Shown: positions 48,764-58,568 of the stretch, in pieces
Position numbering within the stretch: the stretch's first letter is position 1
How the letters are laid out: every line of letters starts with the position of its first letter
Assembly: GCA_036346255.1 (NCBI GenBank)
Contig: CM070623.1
Location: 27,906,875-27,970,874 of the forward strand
Reading direction: 5' to 3'
Length of the DNA stretch: 64,000 nucleotides
Origin: Ampelocalamus luodianensis
Lineage: Eukaryota > Streptophyta > Magnoliopsida > Poales > Poaceae
The notes under the pieces: model-generated
Databases searched by the model: none
Told to the model about the DNA's origin: nothing
The model's input: only the letters and a program-made list of their open reading frames with translations
Translations under genes and position numbers: made by a program

Positions 48764-50425
48764 CCCACCATGAGACCAACCAAGGTTCGCCCACGCCCAA
48801 ACCATTTTCCAACAATTGCATTTGAAAGACAGGTTTCCACGACAACCCGATGGCATGGTCAAAACATTTGAGGTAAAACGGTGGTCTTTGGCAAAACTTC
48901 CCAAAACAAGATTTTGGTCTAGGCATAGCTAAGCATTCCTTTTAAGAGGTCCTGGTCACCCATAAAGCAATAACCAGGTTTTCACTAAGGTGACAACAAA
49001 TTCAGGTGCAATAAGAAAGTGGTCTTACAAAAGAGGTGAGGAGTAACTACGAGTGTAAACATTGTCATTGAAATACTAGGTAAAATATGCATGCAATACT
49101 TAGCTTGAAACAGAAGTACATAGATTGAAATAAAGGGTGCAATATGGTCAAGGGTGTAACTTGCCTTGCTCAAAGGCTTGGGATCTTCCTCTTCAAGGAA
49201 CTCAGGCTCCTCGGTGTCTTCGCAATCTACACAAAAAGAGCAAAGCTAACTCAAAACAAACTTCAAATAAAAGCCAGAAGAACCTCAAGGAGAACACCAC
49301 TAGAACCAACAAATAGCTCGGAAGGTTTGGGGGAGGTCCAGAGCTGGGAAGAAGGTCCCGAAGAGCTGGTTGCGAAAGCAAAGGGGTTGAAATGAGGAAG
49401 AAGGCAAGGATGGAGTGTTGTCCAAGCCTATAAGGTCTGGGCTGCGGGGAGTTCAAGGGCACACGTGTTCAAGGATGGGTGGAAAAGAGGACAGGAGTAG
49501 GTAAAGGAGGGGACAAGAGGCAAAGAGAGGTACTACAGAGGTGAGTGGACAGAGCTGGCCCATACAAAGAGGCTGGTCAAAGCAATCGGAGAAAGTCGTG
49601 ACCAAAGGGAGATCCAGCCGAGGGGTGGTCAAAGAAGGAGGTGCTGCGGGAGGAGGCCCCTGTCCCACTAGGGTGGTCTTCAGAAAAAGGCCACAGAAGA
49701 TGGCCTTTGCAAGAAGACAAGACGTCATAACCACAAGAGGTGGTCGTGACGAAAAGAGGGTGGTCTTTGCAAAAATACCAGAGGGGAGGATGTCCAAAAG
49801 CTAAGAGGAAAGGCGCAATCGATCAGGGCCACACGATCTTGATCGGGTGGTCCAAGGAGATGGGGACATTCGGACACGAGAACGCGCGCTTACATCAGGG
49901 TCATCCAAATTCAATCGGACGCACTACAATGCAAGGAAACATTCGGACTGTCCAAACACCTCTTCTCAATCGGGCCATTCAAACAAGATCTAACGGTCCA
50001 AGAGGGGAAGGCGCGCACTAGATCTGGACTTAAAGGAGGTCCAGTACAAAGGGGGTTTCAAAGGGTGAGATTCAAAAAGGGAAGGATCTGACGGCAGAGA
50101 TCCACGAAAGAGGTCCAAGGCTAAGAAAATCAAGCGCGAAAGGGTACAAGGGAGGTCCTGACGGTCAAGATCTCACGAGGGGAGGTCCTGACGGTCAAGA
50201 TCTCACAAGGGGAGGTCCTGACGATCAAAGAAAGAAGCGATCACAAGAGGGGGAGAACCCTAGGACTCCAACAAACCGACAAACTCACCGGAAGCTTCAG
50301 TTGAAGTTGGGGTTAGTCACTTAAAATTATTTCAAAATATCAGTTTAAGCTTTTAGACTCCAAGGAAACCAACTGTTCGCTTTAATTTTGAAAACCCAAA
50401 AAGCTTCAAAAACCTGGGTGTTACA
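48764..50425 (-). mobile_element. Fragment C: truncated 3' LTR of a B-like chromovirus
   Basis: On the minus strand it starts TGTAACACCC at 50425 and follows LTR B until ACCCACCATG at 48764 (34654 in B), where homology stops in the middle of the LTR. A ~30-bp GGGGAGGTCCTGACGGTCAA unit occurs three times here (50150-50225) and twice in B. A stretch corresponding to B 35460-35520 is absent near 49545. Confidence 0.88.
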
Positions 50426-50850
50426 AACCTACCCCCCCTTAAGAGAATCTCGACCCCGAGATTCAAGCTGGGTCAGCAAAGAGGTAGGGATACTCAGCCT
50501 TGAAGTCTTCTTCACGCTCCCAAGTGGCTTCATCTTGGTGATGGCTCCACTGCACTTTGCAAGATCTGATGACTTTGCTTCGGGTGACACGTTCTGCGAC
50601 ATCCAAAATCTTGACGGGTTGCTCCACATACGTGAGGTCCTCTTGGAGATCAACACTTTCTAGGGAGGTCTGCTCTTCTGGAACTCGAAGGCACTTCTTC
50701 AATTGCGACACATGAAAGACGTCATGTACCACATATAAAGTTGCTGGTAACTCCAACTGATAAGAAACTTCCCCTTTTCTTTCCATGACCTTGAACGGTC
50801 CAACAAATCTAGGCACCAACTTACCCTTGGTTTGAAATCTTTTCTGCACC
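50426..50850 (-). pseudogene. Fragment C: polypurine tract and pol C-terminus with chromodomain-like end
   Basis: The minus-strand frame 50850-50463 encodes RFQTKGKLVPRFVGPFKV, VVHDVFHVSQLKKCL, VKILDVAERVTRSKVIRSC and DEATWEREEDFKAEYPYLF, the integrase C-terminus and chromodomain-like end of a Tekay/Del-type chromovirus. A stop at 50463 precedes the purine tract AAGGGGGGTAGG (50428-50442). Homology to B ends at 50845-50850, where H sequence resumes. Confidence 0.88.
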
Positions 50851-51805
50851 ATGCTTGAGTCCATTGATTTCACCCGGCATCCTCGATCGTTATGAACCTC
50901 TGCTCTCCAAGCCTAATCCTAATCATCTTCGCCGTTGACCGTCGTTGACCTCCAAGCCTCCTTCACAACAATAGACAAAGAAATTGATTTCGGGAACAAG
51001 TTCTTCGTAACTTGACCCACGTTAGCCAAAACATGCATCATGCAACATCTGTGCAATGATAACCATGAACTTGACCTAACCCAAATCAAAATCTTCAATT
51101 GAATCGACAATCAGTTCACAAACGGTACTACGGCCATTTAACCACCGGTACTACCGCCCTGCAGTAGTGCCACTCACAACACTGCAGTCGTACTGCACCT
51201 CGAAGAATCCCAAAATCTCCTAAAAACACTCTCTCTTGAAAAACCATACCGCTCTCAAGCGGTCACACCAATATGCGGTACTACCGCCAACCAAGGCACG
51301 GTCGTACCGCTCCAAGAGAAAAACCACACTCCAAAACATGCCTTCTGGAAATTTCCAACCACCAAATAAAATCTGGTATCACCGCATCACGGTACTACCG
51401 CCACTTGCCCTGCGGTACTACCGCTCCACTGAAATGTGCAAAAACCATAGAACCAAACGTCTTGCCACGTGGATGCTCCGGATTGAAGAGATGTTCGGAC
51501 CACTTGTCCTCTCCGTCCAATCTAGGCACTGTTCGGACGGTCCGAACATCCCACTCGACTTGGACCGTTCGATTTCAATTGGACGTCCAAAAGACCCCTT
51601 CTCGTTCGGACGCAAGACTTGCGATAGTACTGCTATCTCACTTGCGGTCGAACCGCTCTGCGGTAGTACCGCTCCTTTCATGCCAGTACTACCGATTATC
51701 CTAACACTTGCTGAAAAATGACTGTTTCAACAAACCCTCAATGCCATTGCCAATTGTTACATCATCCTAAGATCATGAGCATATCCCCATGATATCCACA
51801 CTAGG

Positions 51806-53200
51806 GAGGTCTACTCTTCTGGAACTCGGAGGCACTTCTTCAATTGCTACACATGAAAGACGTCATGTACCGCAGATAAAGTTATCGGTAACTCCAACTG
51901 ATAAGCAACTTGCCCTTTTCTTTCCAAGACCTTGAACGGTCCGACAAATCTGGGCGCCAACTTACCCTTGGTTTGAAATCTTTTCACTCCTCTGAGGGGA
52001 GTTACCCTGAGATACACATGGTCTCCCACCTCAAAAGACAACTCTCTTCTTCGGTTGTCGGCGTAGCTCTTTTGTCGGGACTGAGCTATTTTCAAACGTT
52101 CTCTTATGAGCTTCACTTTACTTTCAGCTTCTTGAATCAACTCGGGTCCAAAGAATTGATGTTCACCAACTTGATCCCAAAGGAGAGGAGTTCGATACTG
52201 CCTTCCATACAAAGCCTCGAATGGAGATATTTTCAAGCTAGCTTGGTAGCTGTTGTTATAAGAGAACTCAGCATAGGGGAGGTTCTTGTCCCAACTTTTG
52301 CTATAGTCCAATGCACAAGCTCGGAGCATGTCTTCAAGGATCTGATTTACTCGCTCTGTTTGCCCATCGATTTGAGGATGATAGGATGTGCTGAAATTGA
52401 GGTTTGTTCCCAAAGCTTCATGGAGACTTTTCCAGAACCTAGAGGTGAACTGAGAACATCTATCGGACACAATGCTCGTGGGCACTCCATGCAAGCAAAC
52501 AATTCGAGCCATGTACAATTCTGCTAATTTGCTTCCTGCATAAGTGGTCTTAATGGGGATGAAATGTGACACTTTGGTCAAACGATCAATCACTACCCAA
52601 ATGGAATCAAAGCCTGATTGAGTCCTAAGCAACCCAGTGGTGAAATCCATGCCTAGTTGTTCCCACTTCCACTCGGGAATGGGTAGGGGTTGGAGTAGAC
52701 CTGCTGACCTTTGATGCTCAGCTTTGACCCTTTGGAACACGTCACAACATGCTACGAATTCTGCGATTTCTTTCTTCATGTTGACCCACCAATACTTCCT
52801 TTTGAGGTCTTGGTACATTTTGGTGCTCCCTGGATGGATAGAGTAGGGAGATCCATGGGCTTCTTTTAGGATGAGTTGCTTGAGCTCTTGGCAATCCGGC
52901 ACACAGAGGCGGTTGTTAAACTAGAGGACTCCCTGTTCATCTTCTGAAAACTAGGGGCCTTGCCACCCTCCAAGTTGGTTTTGATCTCTTGGAGGTCCTT
53001 ATCTTCAGCTTGCTTTTCTCGAATTTGCCTCTGGATAGTGGGTTCAACTTCCAGCACCTGCACACAACCTTCCTCGATCACTTCCAAATTGAGATGTCTG
53101 ATGTCTTCAAGCAATTGGGGAGGTCTGATTCTACCATTCTCTTCAACCAAATTAAATATTTTCTGGAATTCTCACGGAATCCCTTCAACTTACTAGTTAT
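51806..53200 (-). pseudogene. Element B pol: RNase H linker, integrase and C-terminus
   Basis: A 351-codon minus-strand frame (52902-51847) covers the integrase. The HHCC finger reads EAHGSPYSIHPG and then CCDVFQRVK, where the second zinc cysteine is Phe. The DDE core is complete (GMDFTTGL, IVSDRCSQFTSRFW, GQTERVNQILEDMLRAC). The C-terminal GPFKVLERKGQVAYQL and VVHDVFHV-like end runs into the LTR H insertion. Upstream, 53150-52866 holds the linker (EVEPTIQRQIREKQAEDKDL), separated by a frameshift. Nothing of reverse transcriptase remains; B is truncated near 53200. Confidence 0.9.
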
Positions 53201-53227
53201 AATGGACCTTTGATTCTACTATTCTCT

Positions 53228-54152
53228 GTCCCGTTTCTTTCCCCCCGAAGACCATCTCAGAATTTGTCGGGACAATCCGCTTCATAATTTTATATCTTTA
53301 ATTATAAAATTTAAAAATATATGAATGATACTAATTCTAGAAAGTACACAAAATTTTCTACATTATCCAAGTTGTCACCGTATTTTAATTTTGCCATCTA
53401 CTATATGAAACTGACTCATTTTCACGACATCTATATTTTGGACAATGACATTCCCAAGGTCGTATCTTTTCGCTCGCTACTCCGATTCTAATGATCCAGA
53501 TCTTTCTGGAAAGCTAACGAGATTATCTATTTTTTTTCTAATTAGACCGATCTCTGAGTTAGAGCCTAAATACCCCCAATCGCCCCCTACAATGTTCTAC
53601 GTCCAACCTTGATGAAGTAGGGCAGACTGAAAACTAACTTTCCCCTAATCAAAATGACCTACAATCTTAACGATGACTAATCCATGGCAAAACTTAGGGA
53701 TTAACATGATTTACCCTAGACGATCATGACAAAATACAGGAACCCGCGAAAACCACCTCTTCTCCCCTTCTCCTTTTGTCCTCCTTCCTTCCCTCTCCTC
53801 TTGCTGGTTGGTCCTCCTTCTGGCCCTCTGCTTCTAGGCCGGCAATAAGGGATGCTGCAGGTGGATGGAGGGGTGGTGCTAAGAGGGGACAGGGAGGGGA
53901 GAGGCGGCAGGGAAGATGGCAGAGGCGCGCGCCTTGGAGGGGAGGGCAGGGGCTGGAGGTGGCGTCTAGGGTTTGCTTCCACCCCTAGCTCCCTTTTAGG
54001 CTAGCTGGGCCCTTCCCACTTGGGTCTCAGAAACATGGGCTGAAAGGCCCAAGTTCCACTCTCTCTTTAAAAACTGAAAATTATAATCCTAAATTCCAAT
54101 TTCATGTCATTATTTTCCTTAGGTGTTCAATTTAAATAAACAAAATATTACA
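53228..54152 (-). mobile_element. 3' LTR of another minus-strand retroelement (I)
   Basis: On the minus strand it starts TGTAATATTTTG at 54152, directly preceded by a purine tract (TTAAGGGGTAGAA, 54153-54165), and probably ends at TGTCCCG (53228). The 88-codon Pro/Arg-rich frame at 53982-53716 is leader-like LTR sequence. No partner LTR was found. Confidence 0.6.
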
Positions 54153-54165
54153 TTCTACCCCTTAA

Positions 54166-57000
54166 ACAAAAATCGACTCCAAATTCTACTCGAAAGAACA
54201 CCAAAATTGGAATTAATAACCATCAACACGTACCCGACGTGAACAATTCTGGTTATAGCTCACACATACGAGACTCCAACTCCTAAGTCGCTTCTGCTCA
54301 AACCGACATGACCACAACACCATGACGTATACCAATGTCTATACCTCAACACTCTCTCTGGCCTCTCCAGTACACGAATCGGACGGGACTCGAAGGTACG
54401 ATCTTACTCTCAAACTTCGGATATCTCAAGTGCCCTCAACACCGGGATGTGAAATACGTTGCATACCCCGCGCATGGATTGGAGATGGTCCTAGCAATAT
54501 GTCAACTTCCAAACCCCCGCAACTATCGGATACAATCCATTGTACCTTGGGCCAACCACCCTTTGGTACCAAACCACACAACCTGCACATAACACATATA
54601 ACTCTTGTTCTATCTCTCAATCGATCACTTCACCTCAACAATGAACATCTCCTTGAACGAGGGACGCACAAAAGAACCCGCCTTAGACCAACTCCCTTAC
54701 AAAAAAGAACCCAACTGAAATAAAGGATTCATAATGCAACTAACTCATTACCATCTTCCCTTCAAAGGACTCAAATCCAAAATCAAAGACTCATCAAGAA
54801 ATCTTTTCCTCTTCCTAAATAACCAGTTTGCAAATAAACACCACATAAAGCTAAAGGTGAAATCACTTGACTGCCCACATTACCTATTTTGTTTCTTTTT
54901 TCTTAACCGAAAAGAACTACATATACCAACAAGAACCAATTCAATTTGCAAATGACATCCGTCATAAACACATAGCTCAAATAAGAACCAAGAGAATATT
55001 TTACTACCCGAGAATACCCCTTTTTTTTTCTCAATCTTTCTTTTAAGAATTTAACTTTTCCTTAAACCATGGGATTCCAAATCATCGCATAATACACTAG
55101 CTCATTCTCTTAAATTGGCAACCTCAACGTTATGCTCAAACCGAATACATCATCTACACCTTTGTAGAGGGACTCTAATAACCCTACAATAACATACTCT
55201 AGCCAACTCCTCTACCAATAGAATTACTTTGACAAATAATTCCCAATGCACCTCAATATAGATTTCACCCACAATTACATCAACTAAATCCATTAGGAAT
55301 AACCAACTTGAAATTTACATCATACACACTCATTTATTACATCAAAGTGTTCTATCAATGTTCATCACACTATTCGGAATCCACTCTTATTCTACTACTT
55401 CTATACATAATCATTGGGCAACCAAGGTTCTAGTATAAAACACAAGTCCAATTTCAATATCCAAGACTCTTACAATGAACTTTTGGTATAAAAGATAGAG
55501 AAATCCTCATATTCGATTACTAAAATTCTCACAATCCAAACAATATCCTTAGTCATTAACATCAACAATCCTCACTAATCAATTAATTACCCAAAACGAT
55601 TGAATTACTTCACCAATCTTGGACCCTCACTAAACCACATCATTCAGTTTCACCTACACAACCTTGCAAATTACACAATCACAATACACCAACTATTTGA
55701 CCAATTTTTTTCTTTCCAATATTGCACCAACACGAACAAAAGATCTTTGATCACAATTCACTATAGGCTCTACTAGTTGTAACAATAATCAGTTTTCTTT
55801 CAATGACAATCATTCCATTTAAATCAAATTTTCTTCAAGAATTATAGGACAAAATCAATTCACCCTCTATCGCATCTCAAACAACTTGGTACCCAAAGCT
55901 TCACAAAATCACCTACTTGGCCACTACCCTATTACCACTATACACACTAAAAGATTTAGTAAAACAAATTGATTATTCCTTTCTCAAAAAAAGAGGCAAA
56001 TAAAAATATTTTTCAGCACACAGAAAAATGTTTACCACTCACAATAAACACAAGGTAAAGGAAAATAGTCAAACAATAATGATCTCGAAAAAGCAAAAGA
56101 CGAGACCATAGTTGAGGGCACAAGTCCCACAACAAGAGAATATCAAATCTCAAATAAGAATAAAGCATTGCTTTTGAAACTCGAGAAACTCTTATGCAGC
56201 AAAAACGAAAATGTTAGGCACACTTCAAATAAACTGTAAGTTATAAAACTTGACTCCAATCTCAAATACTTCTACTTCACTTTTTCCTTTAACAAAGAAA
56301 GTAATTTTCTTTGATTACAACGTCACTTTGTAAGCTCAAACAAGAAGAGCTCTTAAGACCAAATCATATGAATCACTTAATACCCAATAAAGCTTTCCAA
56401 CACGTCACTTGCTCAAACCAATTTCAGTTACTACATAAATCATGGAGTCCAAAAGATCACGAATGCAAATCTCGGAACATTTTCATTTAATCAATATCAC
56501 GAAAGCGATCAAATTCTTTTACTTATGAAATATTCAACATTATCCTCACAACCCCTTACTGACAATCTTACTAACAACGAAATAATACACTCTTAGTACG
56601 ATTCATCATACTGTACTATCCATCATAAATTTTCCAGTGACACACTAACGGTAAAGAACAATAAAACTAGAACATGGGCTACCATCTCAAGCATGTTGAA
56701 GTCAGAGTTCTTTTGTAAAAAATAAGCAAGTTAGCTATCGTTTTGCACTGCAGCACAAAAAAAGTTAGAATAGAATAGGCTTAACTATTAAGTGTATTTT
56801 CTTTACCTTATTATAAGTAATTATTTCATAAAAACTGTTGATTTTCTCCTGGAGCATCCTTTTAAGATATATATGATGTCACCTATCAAGTCAAAACGCT
56901 ATGTGTTATGGGACAAATCACAACAATGATGATGTTTCTAAAGCCTTCTAGATGTTGTGAAGCTTTAAGGAGAATAAAAAACAGCATATGTTACATTTAA
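54166..57000. other. Long non-coding stretch with strong C-over-G asymmetry, probably internal region of element I
   Basis: On the plus strand the sequence is rich in A and C and very poor in G for about 2.5 kb (54160-56650); inspected lines have several times more C than G. No domain is readable on either strand; the minus-strand frame at 54620-54426 is unrecognised. Its position next to a minus-strand 3' LTR suggests the non-coding internal part of a retroelement. From about 56720 the composition becomes ordinary. Confidence 0.45.
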
Positions 57001-57055
57001 AAATTCTCTGATTTGATCCCATGTTTCTATCGCTAAGATAAGTGTAGAATTTCGG

Positions 57056-57110
57056 GAATATTGTGTGTCCCTCTTGGGATCCCCACACCCAAGAGGGACA
57101 CACAATATTC
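57056..57110. repeat. Perfect 23-bp inverted repeat with 9-base loop
   Basis: The left arm is 57056-57078 and the right arm 57088-57110; every base pairs. The arms contain GTGTCCCTCTTGGG and its complement; the loop is ATCCCCACA. Flanks are AT-rich and not paired. Confidence 0.95.
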
Positions 57111-57494
57111 AAATTATCCACAATTAATGTGGTATTTTGGGCATATAATTAAGCCTGATAATGTATTTCCTAATCCAAAATTTGACAGTCTGGTCTATAT
57201 CCAAATAGAACTTTCTGTATAAGTTGGCCTTGGCATGCTTTCTAAAAAATCTTGCATCTCATGTTACCCCACCAAGAAAAATAATTGTGGGATACCATTT
57301 CAGGCAGAAACCACCAGATTAATACTTGACCAGTAGACCAAGTAGAAACCATTTCATCCACTAGTCTAGAAACCATTCAAAAATCTGATCCACTAGCCTA
57401 CAAATCATGCAAGAAATGTAGAACTGATGCAACAAAGTGCGGCCAACTATCTATTCTTAGCAGAAAACCACCATATATCAGTATTTTTACTAGC

Positions 57495-58025
57495 ATGGCA
57501 AGAAAAGGTTTCTATCTCACCATGAGGGGTACTAACAAGGGCATCGGTGCAGCTGGAGACCTCGTCACGGCAGAGAATGTTGCCGTCGAAGACATCACCA
57601 CCAGAGCCCTTCCACCGGCGACGAATGGTGTACTACTGCAACCCCTCCTTTTTGCATCTGGAGCTCGTCCATGGCACGACGAAGCTGAGCACCCCGTCAC
57701 CTCCCTCCTCACCTACGTACTATGTCAAAGTAACCTCCGCCACCGGCCGCCACCATCGAAATCAAGTCTATACCCAATTGCAAAGCAAAACCAGACCAAA
57801 AGTTGGGAAAGAGATGGATCAAGAAACATTAAGCTAATGGATTTGAACAGAGAAGAGCGAAGAGGAGGGGAGGATTGTTCCATCTCTAGGTTGAGGAAGA
57901 GGGTCTTGCTGAGCGGTGGCGCATGGTATGGAGGGATGGAAGCGGCGGTGTGTCAGCGTGGAAGATCAAGGTGTCGGCGCGTTGGAGGGGACGGATCGAG
58001 CGGCCGTTACACGCGCGGAAGCTAG
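57495..58025 (+). other. Open frame of 176 codons upstream of the SDR gene, unrecognised
   Basis: The frame is open from ATG 57495 to TAG 58025, but the peptide shows no domain and is Arg/Ser/Gly-rich as expected from GC-rich sequence. The opposite strand is also open over part of it. It may be a relic of a gene or of a repeat; I do not treat it as a gene. Confidence 0.25.
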
Positions 58026-58222
58026 AGGTGTTCGTGTCAAGAAGTTTGGGTGGAGCGGCGACGAGAGAATGTTAGTCGCCCCACTCCATCCTTAGGAGCA
58101 ATAGGTTGCCGACCCTTTTGCCCTGATATTTTATTGGGCCGCATCTCTAGCCCATCTAGCTGAAATTTTAGGGGCGGATCGGTGATCTATTGGATCGGAC
58201 GGGATATTGGGATTCCAGAAGT

Positions 58223-58422
58223 AATAAATTACGGTATATTTTGAAATATGCCACTCTTCAATTTGTGGTTTTGAAATATGTCACTCCTCAGTTTTTTCTT
58301 TGAAATATGTCACTCCTCAGTACAAGGAAGAGTGACATATTTTTAAAAAAAAACTGAGGAGGGACATATTTCAAAACCATAAACTGAGGAGTGGTGTATT
58401 TCAAAATTCGCCAATAAATTAC
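58223..58422. mobile_element. Foldback MITE with 10-bp TSD (Mutator-like) in the SDR promoter
   Basis: The element 58233-58412 (180 bp) starts GGTATATTTTGAAATA and ends TATTTCAAAATTCGCC. Its two halves are inverted copies built on GAAATATGTCACTCCTCAG. AATAAATTAC is duplicated exactly at 58223-58232 and 58413-58422. A 9-11-bp duplication is typical of Mutator-like elements. It lies about 150 bp before the SDR start codon. Confidence 0.88.
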
Positions 58423-58568
58423 TCTAAACGACCATTACAAATTGTTAAGCCATCAAAATGTTCAAAACATAGCAACAAACAAGAAGCTACAGCTCTCTAA
58501 GACCCATCTACCTGACTGCTCCCATTCCCACGCCGGCGCGCGCGCAAGCACCTCCCCGGAGAGCGACC

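Larger units (their letters stand above)
47792..51805 (-). mobile_element. Solo LTR H (SIRE/copia-like), TSD CTAGG, carrying fragment C
   Basis: On the minus strand H starts TGTGGATATC at 51800 and ends near CACCCCCTCTAGTCGC...TCCAACA at 47797. CTAGG flanks both sides (47792-47796 and 51801-51805), and the B pol reading frame continues across. A TATAAATA on the minus strand (48684-48691) supports this orientation. H sequence proper is 47797-48763 plus about 50851-51800, roughly 1.9 kb, with no coding or primer site. It is rich in the word GCGGTACTACCGC (right half) and holds GTTCGGACGGTCCGAAC at 51531-51547. The CCCCCTCTAG ending is typical of SIRE/Maximus-like copia LTRs. Confidence 0.82.

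Noticed and set aside
50463..52902. Fragment C and element B pol as one continuous pol gene
   Set aside because: A ~190-bp pol segment is present twice (50661-50850 and 51806-51990) and LTR H sequence lies between; CTAGG duplication shows B continues at 47791 instead.
57495..58025. 176-codon ORF as a host gene
   Set aside because: No domain on either strand, low-complexity basic composition, and overlapping open frames on the other strand.
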